Assembly (NCBI GenBank): GCA_019137255.1
Contig: WPDH01000221.1
Coordinates: 62,001-126,000, forward strand
Reading direction: 5' to 3'
DNA length: 64,000 nt
DNA from: Corinectria fuckeliana
Taxonomy: Eukaryota; Ascomycota; Sordariomycetes; Hypocreales; Nectriaceae
Program-made: the position numbers and the translations under genes
Part shown: piece by piece, positions 1-11,461 of the stretch
Position numbering within the stretch: position 1 is the stretch's first letter
How the letters are laid out: each line of letters opens with the position of its first letter
Notes under the pieces: model-generated
Seen by the model: the letters and a program-made list of their open reading frames with translations, nothing else
Databases searched by the model: none
Told to the model about the DNA's origin: nothing

Positions 1-1548
1 AGGCTGTCGAGAAAGCTGCGCGGCCGGAGCTGGTGCGGGTTCCGGAGCTGGCGCCTGAAAGCCGCCTTCTTGAACCCGGAACACCGGCGCCTTGGCCTCA
101 ACCTTGCGACCCGTCGCAGCCTCAACCTCGGCAACAATCCCATCAATCGTCTTCGTAGTCGTGGGATGGGGGCCCGCGTCTTCATCGTGAGGGTCTAACC
201 TGCCCTCGAGTCTCCAGACCTCGGGCCCAGTGCTCTCGACCACGCCTCTGAGCTCCTTCTCCTTGGCGTTCAAAAGTGAGCTCTCCTTGAACTTGGCAAG
301 GGCCTCGGCGTGGGCGGCTTGCATCTTTTCAATCTCAGCCTTGGTAGACTCGATGTGCTCGTTGACACGCTTGCGGAACTCGTCGGCCTGGCCAGCATCT
401 AGGCGGCCAATGTAGGGCTTTTCTGGCAGCGAGGTAGAGGCTTCGCCGGCCTGCGCTGGGAAAATGCCTTCAGTCAACGAAGCCAGCTCGCCCTTGAAGC
501 CCAGGTTGAGATCTGCCGGAGTAATTTGGCTTATTCTATAAGGCGAGGACAAAATCTCCTCCATCCACTCGTGGTTTTGCTGGTATCGACTCAGGGAGAT
601 CTCTCTAGGAGTGAGGTGGTCGAACATATCGCCACGTGACACATCCTCGTCATCATCGAAAGCAGCATCCAGCTGAGGTATTCCCGGAACGACGGCCGGC
701 TGTCCTTGACTCGCAGCGTGCCTCGCGCGTTTTGTCGGGGGTCCCTGGGGAACCTGCGGAGGATATGCCATCTGCTGGGGAACCCCTCGGGGAACCATCT
801 GTGGTGCCATCTGCTGGCGCGTGGGGTCTGGCAGCGTCGGCCAGTTGACTCGATCCGACAGCATAAACTCCTTGCGACGAATCTGGCCAGCTCTCTGCAG
901 GAAGTGTCGCTGCTGTATGATGCTGTTGACTCGATCGTCGAAGGGAATCATATTGACGGGGACGCGGTCGTTGGGCTCAGCAGGCCCGTAATGCACAACG
1001 AAGAGGCTGACGTCTGGCTGAGGCGGGTTGGGATGTCCGGGGACGGGGACCAGTCGGAATCGCCGTCGAGCATGAAGGGCGAACTGTTCGCCGGGGATGT
1101 ACCCGGCCTTTTGGTAGTAAATTTCCAATATCTGGCGCACCGTCAGCATGCATCGTACAGCGCACACAGCCTTGCAGAACCTACCAGTCCGTTGCCCAGG
1201 TCATGCTTGTAAACCTGCTCGGGAGGCGCCCACACGAAACCATCAGTCGCAAAGCTTGTGCTTAGGCGCTGCAGAGGCTGCCATGTGAGGAGGATGGTGC
1301 CGTCGGTGGGCTTGTCGAGGTATGTCCAGAAAAAGGGAGCTCGGTCTCGCGCGACCTGGGGAGCGCTCATAAGCCACTTGGCCACCTCGTTGAGGTCGAG
1401 ACGGGGCATCGCCGGGTATCGAAAGGACGAAATGAGGTGGACATGGGGCATCTAGGAGATAGTCAGCGACGAATTGCGACGGCGACGGGCGGGCATCTGA
1501 GCATACGAGGTCCTGGGGGACGCCCTGGCTGGGATCGGGTTGAGCCAT
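1..1548 (-). CDS. SSR4: SWI/SNF and RSC complex subunit Ssr4 (3' end cut by window)
   Basis: Ssr4 is a fungal subunit shared by the SWI/SNF and RSC nucleosome remodellers and acts in the nucleus. The frame runs leftward from an ATG at 1548 and is still open at position 1, so the C-terminus lies outside. Exons are 1548-1507, 1451-1185 and 1131-1; the introns begin GTATGC and GTAGGT, and the second has a CTGAC branch site just before its acceptor. About 480 residues are visible. The N-terminal DUF1750 block is clear: SQGVPQDL, MPHVHLISSFRYP, RAPFFWTYLDKP, ILLTWQPLQRL, WAPPEQVYKHD, EIYYQKAGYIPGEQ and DRVNWPTLPDP. After roughly residue 240 the chain becomes Gln/Pro-rich, then charged and coiled-coil-like, ending in a Pro/Ala stretch. 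The family call is firm; the exact third-exon acceptor is by splice consensus only. Confidence 0.9.
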
Positions 1549-2248
1549 GGTGACGGTCGTCGCGGTTGACGGAGGGCGGAGGACGGACGGAGGACAGCGT
1601 GTCCACGGGACAGGTCTCGCGATTGACGCCTTGCAGGGAGCGGCACGCTAATGAAAGACCTTTTCAGAGTGTAACAGCGAGGCAAAATGCCAGGCGATGG
1701 CGATGGGATGGGGCGGCGCAACGAGTGATGGGATGGAATTGGTTGAAGAATCGAGCGACAATGTCCTGGCGCGGCTCCAAACTTCTCGCGACAAGGCTGT
1801 GGGTTTTTGACCAATGGCCGCGGAGGAGGGTGGCGTCGAATAGTGGGGCTCGTGGGACGTCCACTTCAAAGCCTTGCCCCGTGCCCCAGCTTCCACGAAT
1901 TATCTAATATGTACTTCGTACAGCGCAAATCTGTTGGATAATGAGTTCACGATTTTGACTCAAAACGACATCTCAACATCTGTTATTCATCGTTCTACAA
2001 CACAAATACAGGCCAAACTCTTACTTGTCATGATTTATCATTTTTGCTATTTTGCGAATAAGCTGCAGGATTCCAAAATCTTCTGCCTGAGCACTCTAAA
2101 CCCATCCCATTCCAGCCCATTATCTGGCGCAGCGCCAGTATCCCCTGCGTACCTATTCAAAACTCTACTAGCATGACGCGGTTGCCATGCACCGATCGCC
2201 CTGGCATCTTTACTATCCCTTCTCTACCGTCCTGTTCTCGCCATTCCA
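1549..2248. other. Intergenic: SSR4 promoter and GND1 3' flank
   Basis: No gene seen. The part next to 1548 should hold the SSR4 promoter and leader; the AT-richer part around 1900-2200 should hold the GND1 3' UTR. Short frames here lack coding character. Confidence 0.5.
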
Positions 2249-4247
2249 TTATGCCTGGTAGGTAGAGGCCGACACGTTGCCACCACGGCCGGTCCAGTTG
2301 ACGTGGATGTCGGTGTTAACAGGGTACTTCTCGCTGGCAGCCTCGGGCTTGATGCGGAAGGTGTGAGCGCCGAAATAATCACGCTGGGCCTGGAGCAGGT
2401 TGGCGGGGAGGTCCTTGGTGCGGTATCCGTCGAACCACGACAGAGCAGTCGAGAATGCGGGAGTGGGGATGCCCAGAAGGGCAGCCTTGGCGACGACGTC
2501 TCTCCAGCCGGGCTGGGCCTTGTGGATGGCCTTGTTGAAGAAGTCGTCAAAGAGAAGGTTCTGCAGGTCAGGCTCGTTGCGGTAAGCAGAGGTGATGTCC
2601 TTGAGGAAGACGGATCGGATGATGCAGCCCCCACGCCACATGAGGGCGATGGAGGGTTTGTTGAGCTTCCACTTGTACTCCTTGGCAGCCTACGGGAATT
2701 AATTAGCTTCCGGCATATGAGGGGCTCCAGGGGAGTTTTTTTCTTACCTCCTGCATGAGCATGAAGCCCTGGGCGTACGAGATGATCTTGGAGGCGTAAA
2801 GAGCCTGCTCGAGATCATCAAGGAACTGCTCCTTGTCACCTTCGAACTTGGTGGTGCGGCTCTTGAACTCCAGCTTGGTGGAGGCAACAACACGCTCGTC
2901 CTTGATACTGGACAGGCATCGGCCGAGAACAGCCTCAGCGATCAGAGTGACGGGCATGCCCAGGTCAAGGGCGTTGACAGCAGTCCACTTGCCGGTTCCC
3001 TTCTGGCCGGCCTTGTCGAGGATCTTCTCAACGAGGGCAGTGCCATCATCATCATTGAAGTACATGATGTCGCGGGTGATCTCAATCAGGAACGAGTCCA
3101 AGACACCCTTGTTCCACTTGGCGAGAACATCACCAATCTCCTTGTTGGAAAGACCAAGGCCACGCTTCATGATGTCGTAGGCCTAGGAATTAACTTGTTA
3201 GTGCCGGGCGCAAAATGTGTTAAGGAGAATTCGGAGCACCGTACCTCGCAAATGAGCTGCATGTCACCGTACTCGATACCGTTGTGAACCATCTTGACGT
3301 AGTGGCCAGCACCCTCATCACCGACCCACTCACAGCAAGGCTCATTATCGCTCTTGGCGGCGATGCTCTGGAAGATGTCCTTGATGAAAGGCCAGGCCTC
3401 CTCGTTGCCACCAGGCATCATGGAGGGGCCGTATCGGGCACCCTCTTCGCCACCGGAGACGCCGGAGCCGACAAATCGGAGCTTCTTGCTGGCGAGGTAT
3501 CGGGAGCGGCGGTTGGAGTCGGGGAAGTGAGAGTTGCCGCCGTCGATGATGATGTCACCTTCGTCAAGGAGGGGCAGGAGCTTCTCGATCCAGTCGTCGA
3601 CAGCGGCGCCGGCCTGGACAAGGAGCATGACACGGCGAGGAGACTTGAGCTTGCTGACGAACTCCTCGACGGTGTGAGCGCCAACAACTTTGGTGCCCTT
3701 GGCCTCGTTTTCCAGGAAGTGGTCGACCTTGGAGACGGTTCGGTTGAAGGCGCAAATGGTGAAGCCGTGGTCAGCCATGTTCAGGATGAGGTTCTGTCCC
3801 CTGCGAGAGCCGTCAGCACACTAGGGTCGGGGGAGGAGGTACAAGGTCGGGACGGAGGGTTTCACTTACATGACAGCAAGGCCGATGAGGCCCAGATCCG
3901 CACTTGGCACAGAGTCAGCATGATTCGCATCTTGAGACGCGTCGGACGGGGATAACGTTGAGGTGGAGGTGGGGTGTTGAGCGCCGCCGAGCTTGAGATT
4001 CGCGAGGCGGGCGCTGCCTCAAGACCATGAGCCGTGTTCCAAGACGGGAAGGGGTTTCTCAGCAGCAACAGCCAAGACGCAGGCTCACCGCGAGGGTTTC
4101 TCACGATTTGCAGCGCTCAACGTGCGCGAATTGAGGCATGGCCGCCAGAGGGAACGACAAGATCTCTGGGGCGGGGTGGTGGGGTAAAAAGCCAGAGGGA
4201 TGAGGAGGGCTGACGGAGGGCTGTTGAACTTACACGGGGCCAGACAT
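2249..4247 (-). CDS. GND1: 6-phosphogluconate dehydrogenase, decarboxylating
   Basis: Cytosolic enzyme of the oxidative pentose phosphate pathway: 6-phosphogluconate + NADP+ gives ribulose 5-phosphate, CO2 and NADPH. Five exons: 4247-4234, 3902-3870, 3800-3245, 3182-2748 and 2689-2249, encoding 492 residues, the usual length. The first exon has only 14 nt (MSGPV) and is followed by a 331-bp intron, much longer than the other three. The N-terminal Rossmann motif GLIGLAVMGQNL is assembled across two splice sites. Also visible are FNRTVSKVD, the substrate-binding FVGSGVSGGEEGARYGPS, catalytic Lys in HYVKMVHNGIEYGDMQ, and the C-terminal RDYFGAHTFR with HVNWTGRGGN. A long first intron right after the start codon is common in highly expressed fungal housekeeping genes and may carry regulatory sites (inference). 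Identification is secure; the joints agree with frame and family sequence. Confidence 0.96.
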
Positions 4248-6171
4248 GATGGGCGAGTTTTGTATGAAGGCGACGATGGTTGAGAAGGGGAGAGTCGGAA
4301 GACGATGGTGGGGAGGTTTGAAGAGGAAGGGAAAAAAAGAAGAGAGGAGAGGGTTCACGAGAGAAGGATGAAGGCTCAGGAAGGGAGGGAGGAGAAATAT
4401 ACCTGCTTGCCCGGTCGGTCGGTCGGTACTACGTACGGGAGGTAAGAGCGGCGAGCGCAAGCAGGCGACGGACATGGTTACGGCGAACGGACATGGCAGC
4501 AGGGCCCGTTGAACTATGGGGTGTCTACCTACGTACGGGCCATTGCAGTCACTGTACGAACCACCGCCTTCCAGCGTTCATCAACGCTGTCACAGCCACT
4601 TCTGTCCCCAAACTCCCTCAAAATGGCAGATGGAACTGGTTTGCTGTGACAAGTTTGGTTTGGCCGGGCCACGCCAAGGAAAAAAGCGGACACTCGCACT
4701 GATTGGCGGGGCTCCCACTAGTTATCGTCGTCACTGCGCCGACGACCGACCCAAAAAGGTGGTGCTCTTACATAGCACATCTACCTGGGTGTTTGGCTTG
4801 ATGCTTACAAACGGTGGGGGTTGCTTGTTAATTCATGCCTCACCTTTTGCTTTCCTGCTTTCCCAACGTAAGTGCTTGTGCTGTGTGTGTATATGTGTGT
4901 TTTGCTGCCACGAAGTAGTTGTGCTTTGATTGTAATGTATACGTAGATATACAGCCGTCACCGGCGGCCGTTCTTAAACAACTACCCGGCCGCAATTCAC
5001 CATCACTTAGCTACAAACAACCCTGGCCTCATGTCAAACAAGATATGGCATTCATACCCTTGCCTGCATGTCCGTGGCCATCATCATGACTGATGTGCTC
5101 CTCCCGCCGCCCTAGTGCATGTGCGAGACGAGGCTACTACAGCGTCCAGCAAACTACGGACCGAGTTCCAGGCCCCATTCACTCCCATTGGATCCCAGGT
5201 TGAGGCCGAGACGGGGTTCCCTCCCATCTTCGTCCCCACGACATGTCCGGATCACGGACTTGTGCAGCCCGGAGGCACGCCGTGACTCAGACAAAACATG
5301 GCTGGTTAGAGAACCGTGACCAGCTGGCGCCACGGCAGTGTTTCGCCGTGTTTCGCCTAGAGTCCATCGTTCGTCTTGCGTCTAACCCCCATCGTAGACA
5401 TTTTTTTGCGCAGGCCGAATCCCCGGCGAGAGAGAAAAATCTTGCGCAAAACGCAACTCCATCCCGATGATCCCGCCGGTCATTTGTCCTGCGTTCTCCG
5501 TACCGACCGAAGGATAGTCGTCACTGGTTGGAGGGGTTGGATGGAGGGGTTGGAGGGGCGGGAAGATTGCCCGCACTACCACCGTATATTGCAGGGACTC
5601 CCTCTCCGGGAGTCGAGGAGTCAAAACTACCCGATTGTTGGCCCGTTGGGGGGGGATTCTCAATGGAGTTGAATGGACCCCCCGACGTCGCCTTGCCACT
5701 GCCGTGCCAATCGACTCCCCAGTCGGACAGTAGCCCGAGGCCCCAACGCGCGCGCCTGAGCTGGCCAACATCTCGCGAATCCGAACCGAGGCGCCCGAGA
5801 AGGGGCCAGAAAAGGCCGCACCACCACCGCACACCTCGCTGAACCCAAAAGGAAAGCCCAGGAACGTGGTAGAGCGCTGTGGCTTGCAGGCTTTGTATTA
5901 CGTAGTACTACGGGTGAAAAGACCCCATTAACTGCGTCAGAGACCCCCCTCTTCCCTCTCTCACCTCGGCCAGTGGAGGGGGAGCTCCACCGGAATGGAA
6001 TCCGGAAAATGATGCGGCGGCGCGGCGAAGGCGCCGAGTTCATGCATCCCAGCCTTGACGTCCGAAGTCGCTCGCGTCGCCGAGTACGACGAGACGGGAC
6101 GACGGCTGTTGACTGAGATGCAAGATGACCTTCACCCGTTGGGTTAATTGCACTTGACGCCAGACCGAACC
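4248..6171. other. Intergenic: GND1 promoter and unassigned DNA
   Basis: No gene supported. 4248-4500 should contain the GND1 promoter; it includes a purine-rich run (4310-4400) and four CGGT units near 4412-4427 beside a TACGTACG palindrome. Around 5520-5560 there is a GGTTGGAGGGG-type imperfect repeat. Open frames here (for example 5382-5834 on the minus strand) begin at non-ATG codons and show no family motif. Confidence 0.4.
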
Positions 6172-6555
6172 ATGGCCCCTCTCGATCCTCTCGATCCTCT
6201 TGATCCTCTTGATGCTCAGGTTTCCCAAAACAACTCCGCCCTCACCGATTTAGCCTCCGCCATCAACGGAACACTCCCCGCTAAGGTGAGGGGTTGTCGA
6301 TGTTGATATTTCCCACGGGGCCAATCGCGTTGGGCTTCATCCAGCAAATGCCTCCTCCCTCTCACAACGCCTTCTTGGTGAGCCCCAAAGCTTGCGGGAA
6401 CTCCGTGGGCCCCCACCCCCAATGGTCAATATCAATGTCCGGCAAGCCCAGGTTTAAAGCACCTACTTCGTACGTGCGGACGTTGTTCTCATCCATCCTC
6501 ACAGGGATTGCCAGACGTATCGGACTCTTTCTCCCGTGTGCTCCATCATAATTAG
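6172..6555 (+). CDS. Possible small spliced gene, unknown function
   Basis: Not recognised. An ATG at 6172 opens a 38-codon exon with coding-like composition that starts with a PLD tripeptide repeat (four copies, from 9-bp DNA repeats) and runs into SQNNSALTDLASAINGTL before a GTGAGG donor at 6286. Joining to 6345-6377 (MPPPSHNAFL) and 6505-6555 (GLPDVSDSFSRV) keeps frame, with every joint in phase 0, and yields 65 residues. Against it: neither intron shows a good CTAAC/CTGAC branch site and the DNA repeats could mimic coding sequence. It lies about 670 bp upstream of the RBM42-like gene on the same strand. If real, it would be a soluble small protein without signal or membrane segment. Confidence 0.33.
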
Positions 6556-7220
6556 TGGCACCCTGTTCCTTGAATCTTGATTTGAAATACTACTTGATTT
6601 GAAATAATATATCCGCTCCTCTTCCTCATCTCCCCTTCTTGTCATCTCCCCCCACGAGCCGGTCCTTCACCTAGGACTGGACCGCTTCAGAGCATTAGAA
6701 GGAGGGTAAGTCATGGGACCAATCGTATCAATGGTGATGTTTGCCGCATGCATTGCCTAAGCATCTCTTCGGAGCCAATCATAGCAATGCGCTGTGATCA
6801 CGCATTTGAACAAAGTAGGGATGTTTTGCATGCTTTTCCGCGCACCATGGAAAAGGTCATTTTGGTCGTTCTCATCTAGTACTGAGGTGACGGTGGAGTT
6901 GTTGGACCAAGTCTCGTATCTCAATGCACGTGACCCTGACCTCACCGCTCACCGAGCCAAAATTTTGTCCGTTCGCCGAGGCTGAAGGTGAACGACTGGT
7001 GATGAGGCCTTGGCTGGCCCATCATCCTTTCTGCAACTAACATCGCCACCCACTCTCCGCAACCTCAACCACCATCGCATCAGCACCACCGGAACAAGAA
7101 CTGGCGGCGCGCGCAGACAATTAGACTGAAGAGAGGAACTCTGAGCAACATCTTGGCTCACGGTACGTTCTTGCACACAACCGCAGACACATCCGTCTTT
7201 GTTTTGTCGCTCTATTCATC
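6556..7220. other. Upstream region of the RBM42-like gene
   Basis: No coding signal. This should include the promoter and leader of the gene starting at 7221. A pyrimidine-rich stretch lies at about 6600-6660 (CTCTTCCTCATCTCC), and a GTACGT donor-like site occurs at about 7163 without a convincing acceptor before the ATG. Confidence 0.4.
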
Positions 7221-8255
7221 ATGGCGTATCCTCCCCCTCCAGGCATCAACAACCTCCCCGCCAGGCCCCCGGCGTCCAAGTCCGGCTTCAAGCCAGCCTT
7301 CACCCCCACCGTGGCACAGCCCGCCACACCCTCCTACGCGAACGCACCGCCCTCCTACGCCGGGCCTTCGAGCTACTCGGCCGCCGCCCCCGCACCGCAG
7401 TATGGCGCGTCCTCCTACTCCTCCTACTCGAGCGGAGCCCCCCGGGGCGGCGTGACGTCCTACGCGCATCCCCCGCAGCAGGCGCAGGCGCAGAGCTACG
7501 GCCCTCAGAGCTACGGCACTCCGAGCTACGGATCCCAGAGCTATGGCGCCGCGCCGCAGATCCAGAACCCCTTCCCCATGCCGGGCACCGGCGGCGGGAA
7601 CGACTACGACCCGGACATGGCCGCCCAGATCGCGCAGTGGCAGAGCGCCTACGTGAGCAGGGACCCTAAGGACGTCCGACCGGGCACCGAATTGCCAAAG
7701 CCGGAGCCCCAACCCGTCGCGGTGCCCGCCACCACAGACCGCAAGAAGACGGTCGTCCGCGAGGGCGGCGGCAAGAAGTGGACCGATGACTCGCTTCTCG
7801 AGTGGGATCCCTCGCATCTACGTCTCTTCGTAGGCAACCTCGCCGGCGAGACGACCGACGAAGCCCTCCACAAGGCCTTTACGAGGTGGAAGTCTGTCCA
7901 GAAGGCCCGGGTCATCCGCGACAAGCGCACCGCCAAGTCCAAGGGCTTCGGCTTCGTCAGCTTCAGCGACGCCGACGACTTCTTCCAGGCCGCCAAGGAG
8001 ATGAACGGCAAGTACATCCAGAGCCACCCGGTCGTCGTCCGCAAGGCCAACACGGAGATCAAAGTGTCCAACGCCAAGGACAAGGACAGAGGCAAGAAAT
8101 ACAACAAGAAGAAGGGCGGGAATGGGAACGGCGGCGGCGGCGGCGGCGGCGGAGGTGGCGGAGGCGGGTACGAGCCCAGTCTCGGCCCCGTTGGCGGTGG
8201 AGGCGTGACGAAGCCTGGGCAGAAGACCAAGAATGGATTGAAGTTGTTGGGTTAA
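7221..8255 (+). CDS. RRM-domain RNA-binding protein, RBM42-like
   Basis: Single-exon gene of 344 residues. Residues 1-140 are low-complexity (Pro, Ser, Tyr, with repeated SYG units), then a charged linker, then one RRM at about residues 195-275. RNP2 is LRLFVGNLAG and RNP1 is KSKGFGFVSFSD, followed by VVVRKANTEIK. The layout, a disordered N-terminus, a C-terminal RRM beginning LRLFVGNLAGETTDEAL, and a short Lys/Gly-rich tail, matches the RBM42 family of spliceosome-associated nuclear proteins. The tail holds a run of 11-12 glycines encoded by GGC/GGT repeats (8130-8170), so length variation there is expected. ATG 7221 is the first in frame and is followed by a coding-like MAYPPPPG. Role in splicing is inferred from the family. 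Confidence 0.88.
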   Translation: MAYPPPPGINNLPARPPASKSGFKPAFTPTVAQPATPSYANAPPSYAGPSSYSAAAPAPQYGASSYSSYSSGAPRGGVTSYAHPPQQAQAQSYGPQSYGTPSYGSQSYGAAPQIQNPFPMPGTGGGNDYDPDMAAQIAQWQSAYVSRDPKDVRPGTELPKPEPQPVAVPATTDRKKTVVREGGGKKWTDDSLLEWDPSHLRLFVGNLAGETTDEALHKAFTRWKSVQKARVIRDKRTAKSKGFGFVSFSDADDFFQAAKEMNGKYIQSHPVVVRKANTEIKVSNAKDKDRGKKYNKKKGGNGNGGGGGGGGGGGGGYEPSLGPVGGGGVTKPGQKTKNGLKLLG

Positions 8256-8773
8256 ATAGATAGGTGTTGGAAAAGGGCAACCCTCACTGGATTGTTTCGC
8301 GGTGTTTGGCGTTGGAATCGGTTCTAGCATACCCGGTGATGAATAATACAGCTTAGATTATTACATGAGACTGCATGGCATTAGCCGATTGTTAGAAAGA
8401 GGCACACAAATCAAGCATACGTGCCAATTTTCATACGCCGAATCAAGCAAGTAGGCGACTTCCTCAGTCTTTAGTGAAACTAATGTTGGGTATCTCAGTG
8501 GTGCTGAGCATATGCCAAAAGCATGCCAGACTCTCTAATCCACACGCTGTCCAACCGTTATGATGTTGACCTGTCTCTCCTTCACTGTCTGTACAAGTTG
8601 CCAACCCCAGATACGACCCATCCCGATTTATCAATCCCCGTCCGTTATATCTCGCATGATGCCTAGTCTACTAATGATACATATGAAAAGATTAAAGAGT
8701 CTCTGAGGTCGTGTTGCGCCTATTGGGCCATGCTGCAAAAACGGAATATCAAAACAATACGCCAAGGAAATGC
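8256..8773. other. Convergent 3' flanks
   Basis: Gap between the ends of the plus-strand RRM gene and the minus-strand transporter. It should hold both 3' UTRs. AT-rich, no ORF of note. Confidence 0.4.
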
Positions 8774-10966
8774 TCAGTCGGATCGACGGGACTTGTACTC
8801 GTCCGAGGCTGCCAACGGCTCGACTAAGGGCTGGAAGTCACCGCCGGAGGTGACTGTATCGTGTCGGTCTTCGCTATTGCGCAAGAGCCCAGCGGCTTCC
8901 TCAGGGCCATCGTCTTGGTCTTCGTTGATATCGCTACTAGTGCTACTGCGGCTTCGGATGGAGCCGTCATCATCTGCGATATGACGGTCGTGGACATCGT
9001 GCTGAGCCTCCTGGCGCATCTTGTTGATTTTAACGTAGTTGTACGCAACGATGGCGACCAGGGTGGTAAGCAGACCAATGAGGTTGATAATAGTAAGCTT
9101 ATCGTGGAAGACGACAGAGGCGGCGGAGATGGTGACAACCTCCTTGAAGATGCCGGCAATGGAGAGGGTCACGACTGAGGTGCGCTGCAGCAAGGCGAAC
9201 TCGGAAGCGGTCATGCAGAAGGCTAAGCAGCCGGGGAAGAGAAGGAAGAGGGGGGCGAGAACGGCACCCCACTCGTTACTGAGGACCTTGAAGCCCTCGA
9301 TGAGGTTGCCGAAGCCCTCGACAGGGATAGCAAGGGCAAGAAGGATGAAGAACATGACGGGTGTGAGGTAGAATATACTTGAGAAAGGGTTTGAGGTGGT
9401 AGGGTTACGGAGGAGGAGAATCTGTGTCAAGCCCCAACGGAAACCGGAGAAGAAGGCGGCAGAGATGACGAGCATGAAGCCGCCGAGCTTGAACTCAACC
9501 TCGCCAAAGACCATGAGAACGACACCGAGAGTCATGGTCGCAATGATGGCGACGAGGCGCCAGGTTGGGACTTCGAGACGAAAGAGAAAGGCGAAGATAA
9601 GAACGAAGGCGAGTGAAGAGGATTTGCACATAGCTAAGTAGAGAGTCGAATCAGTATGGACGATACAACGTGGGAAGGGAGAAGGAAGAGCAAAGGAAAT
9701 ACACACTGTAAAAGGTGAGGCTGATGAACTTCAGGGAAGTGTTGCCCAGGCCGATGTCTAGGCCTGTAGCAGCACCACACGGCCCAATCCTCGTGAGGTA
9801 AAACCATTTGGTCATGCCAGGTGGCTTGGTTTCCGTTAGATCTAAATTGCGTCCATGGTTCGGCCGTAGGGATGGCACGAAGAATAGGACGAGTCCAGAG
9901 AGGATAAATTGCACCACCATGTGCATACAAGTAGTGAAGAGGGGAAAGGCAAAGTTGAGACGGTCCTTGTCGAACATCCATTTGTTGTACTAACAGTTGC
10001 AGTGTTAGTGATCCAGGCTGAAAAGCGAATATAGCTATAGAGACGGTGCCATTGCCATTGCCATGGTAGGAAAAAGACATGAAGTTCAAAACGTACCAGA
10101 GAGATGGATAACGAAAATAGATACCAAAGGAGGATCAGCACGCCATTGACGACCAGTCTCTTGACGACATCCTTGTCCGCCTCCTTGCGCTCCTCGGCGG
10201 ATAGGTTGTTGCTCTTCTCTCTGGCAATGCGCTGGTCTAATTGAGTATGCCTCCGTCGCTTCTTCTGTCGCCTGTGCTTCCCCTTTGTCGTCAAGCCCGT
10301 CTCTTCGTCATCCTGCAGGTCCTCGTCGGTGTAGCTCTCGTCTCCTGAGTCGTCATGGCGGGCCGCGAAGGCGTCGGCGCTGGCACTTTCCTCGGAGATC
10401 TTGGAGTCGTCGAGGGCGCTTCGGCCAGTGGCATTGGGGGTACGAGATCTGCTCGAGGGGCCAGGCTGGCTACCAACGGGGTTCATGAGGCTGCTCCGGC
10501 GGCGGCGATGGCTGGTGATGGGCTCCATCTCAATGTCGTCGTCGGATTCGTCGTCGGTCGGGGACCGCGCAGCAGAGGACGACGGACCGGCTGCTGCTTC
10601 GGCAGTTCTTGATCCTATGTCTGCTGCTCCGGGCGGTAGTGGTAGTAGTGATGGTGGTGGCGGTGGTGCTGCTGCTGCTGCTGCTGCTGACAAGGTTGAC
10701 GAGGCTGGTGGAGTTCTTGAAGCTCTCGAGGAAGCAGTGGTCTGGCTAGGCGTGGCTACAGTAGCGGTGGAGGATGTGGAGGATGTGGTGGAGGCCGTCG
10801 TCGTCGACGGGGGCGGTATGGATTGGGAAAGGGAGAGGGCGTCGCGGTCGGAGCTGGCGGGAGAAACGAGGATGAGGTTGGAGGAGGCTGAAGGAGAAGA
10901 CGGAGGAGACGCAAATGACGACGATGATAGCGTAGTGTCGGTGGGCTGGAGACGAGAAGGGGGCAT
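8774..10966 (-). CDS. Triose-phosphate/nucleotide-sugar transporter family protein (SLC35C2/Ymd8-like)
   Basis: Multi-pass membrane protein of the drug/metabolite transporter fold, expected in Golgi or ER membranes. Exons 10966-10097, 9989-9707 and 9633-8774 give 670 residues. Residues 1-270 are a disordered cytosolic tail rich in Ser/Thr/Pro and acidic blocks. The transporter core begins at about residue 278 (VVNGVLILLWYLFSLSIS, then YNKWMF) and continues through GAATGLDIGLGNTSLKFI, FYTMCKSSSLAFVLIFAF, FMLVISAAFFSGFRWGLTQ and LNEW-type loops to the last helices at LIGLLTTLVAIVAYNYVK. A charged Ser/Asp-rich C-tail follows. The substrate cannot be told from sequence; SLC35C2 and yeast Ymd8 are the closest family names I recognise. 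A transposon begins 133 bp upstream of the ATG, so its promoter may be altered. Confidence 0.9.
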
Positions 10967-11080
10967 GATGAGGATGGAGCCTTGGAGGATAATGACGGGA
11001 CGGGGACAGGCGCTTCGATGGAGGGAGGCGGATCTTCTGGGATTGGCGCTGGCGCTGGACCAGGGCGGGGAGGGAATGGA

Positions 11081-11091
11081 CCCTTAGGGGG
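11081..11091. repeat. Copy of the transposon right-junction sequence in the left flank
   Basis: CCCTTAGGGGG here is identical to the 11 bp spanning the right junction at 14840-14850 (last three bases of the element, TTA, then five G). It lies just 8 bp outside the left end. Confidence 0.6.
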
Positions 11092-11096
11092 GGGCT

Positions 11097-11099
11097 TTA
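11097..11099. repeat. Left target-site duplication TTA
   Basis: TTA directly precedes the left inverted repeat and is matched by TTA at 14843-14845. A 3-bp TTA/TWA duplication is typical of PIF/Harbinger insertions. Confidence 0.8.
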
Positions 11100-11113
11100 G
11101 GGCCTGATCGGCA
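11100..11113 (+). repeat. Left terminal inverted repeat
   Basis: GGGCCTGATCGGCA is the perfect reverse complement of 14829-14842. Inside it GATAACCACGG (11121-11131) recurs in the same orientation at 14816-14826 near the other end, a subterminal direct repeat that may be a transposase-binding site (inference). Confidence 0.85.
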
Positions 11114-11461
11114 CGCCCTTGATAACCACGGTTAGCACAACTGTAACTCTAGAGCGGAGACAACGATAAAATAAAATGCCTCACTAGACCTAAATCAGCA
11201 GCAAGTCCACAGGCAAATTAAGATAACTCTGATCATGCGAGTTATGCAAGCGTCTGGATGTACCTTTTGACGTTTTCCCTCATTGATCCTAGCTGCTTGG
11301 CAACCTTCCCTATTGAAGGCGTAAAAGAGGGCCAGATAATCATCATTCTGCCGCAGTCACAACCACGCAATTCGGTGGTTGTGGCTGCGTTCTTGGGCCT
11401 GTCTGTGGTTAGTAGGGGTCCCCACCGAAAAACTCGACGTGACTGTGAAGTCATACTCATC

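Noticed and set aside
3284..3955. 223-codon plus-strand frame over GND1
   Set aside because: Antisense shadow of the well-supported 6-phosphogluconate dehydrogenase exons.
5382..5834. 150-codon minus-strand open frame
   Set aside because: Starts at GTG, has no domain, and overlaps other equally long frames in GC-rich DNA.
10401..11087. 228-codon plus-strand Gly/Val-rich frame opposite the transporter N-terminus
   Set aside because: Antisense of the low-complexity first exon; composition comes from trinucleotide-like repeats.
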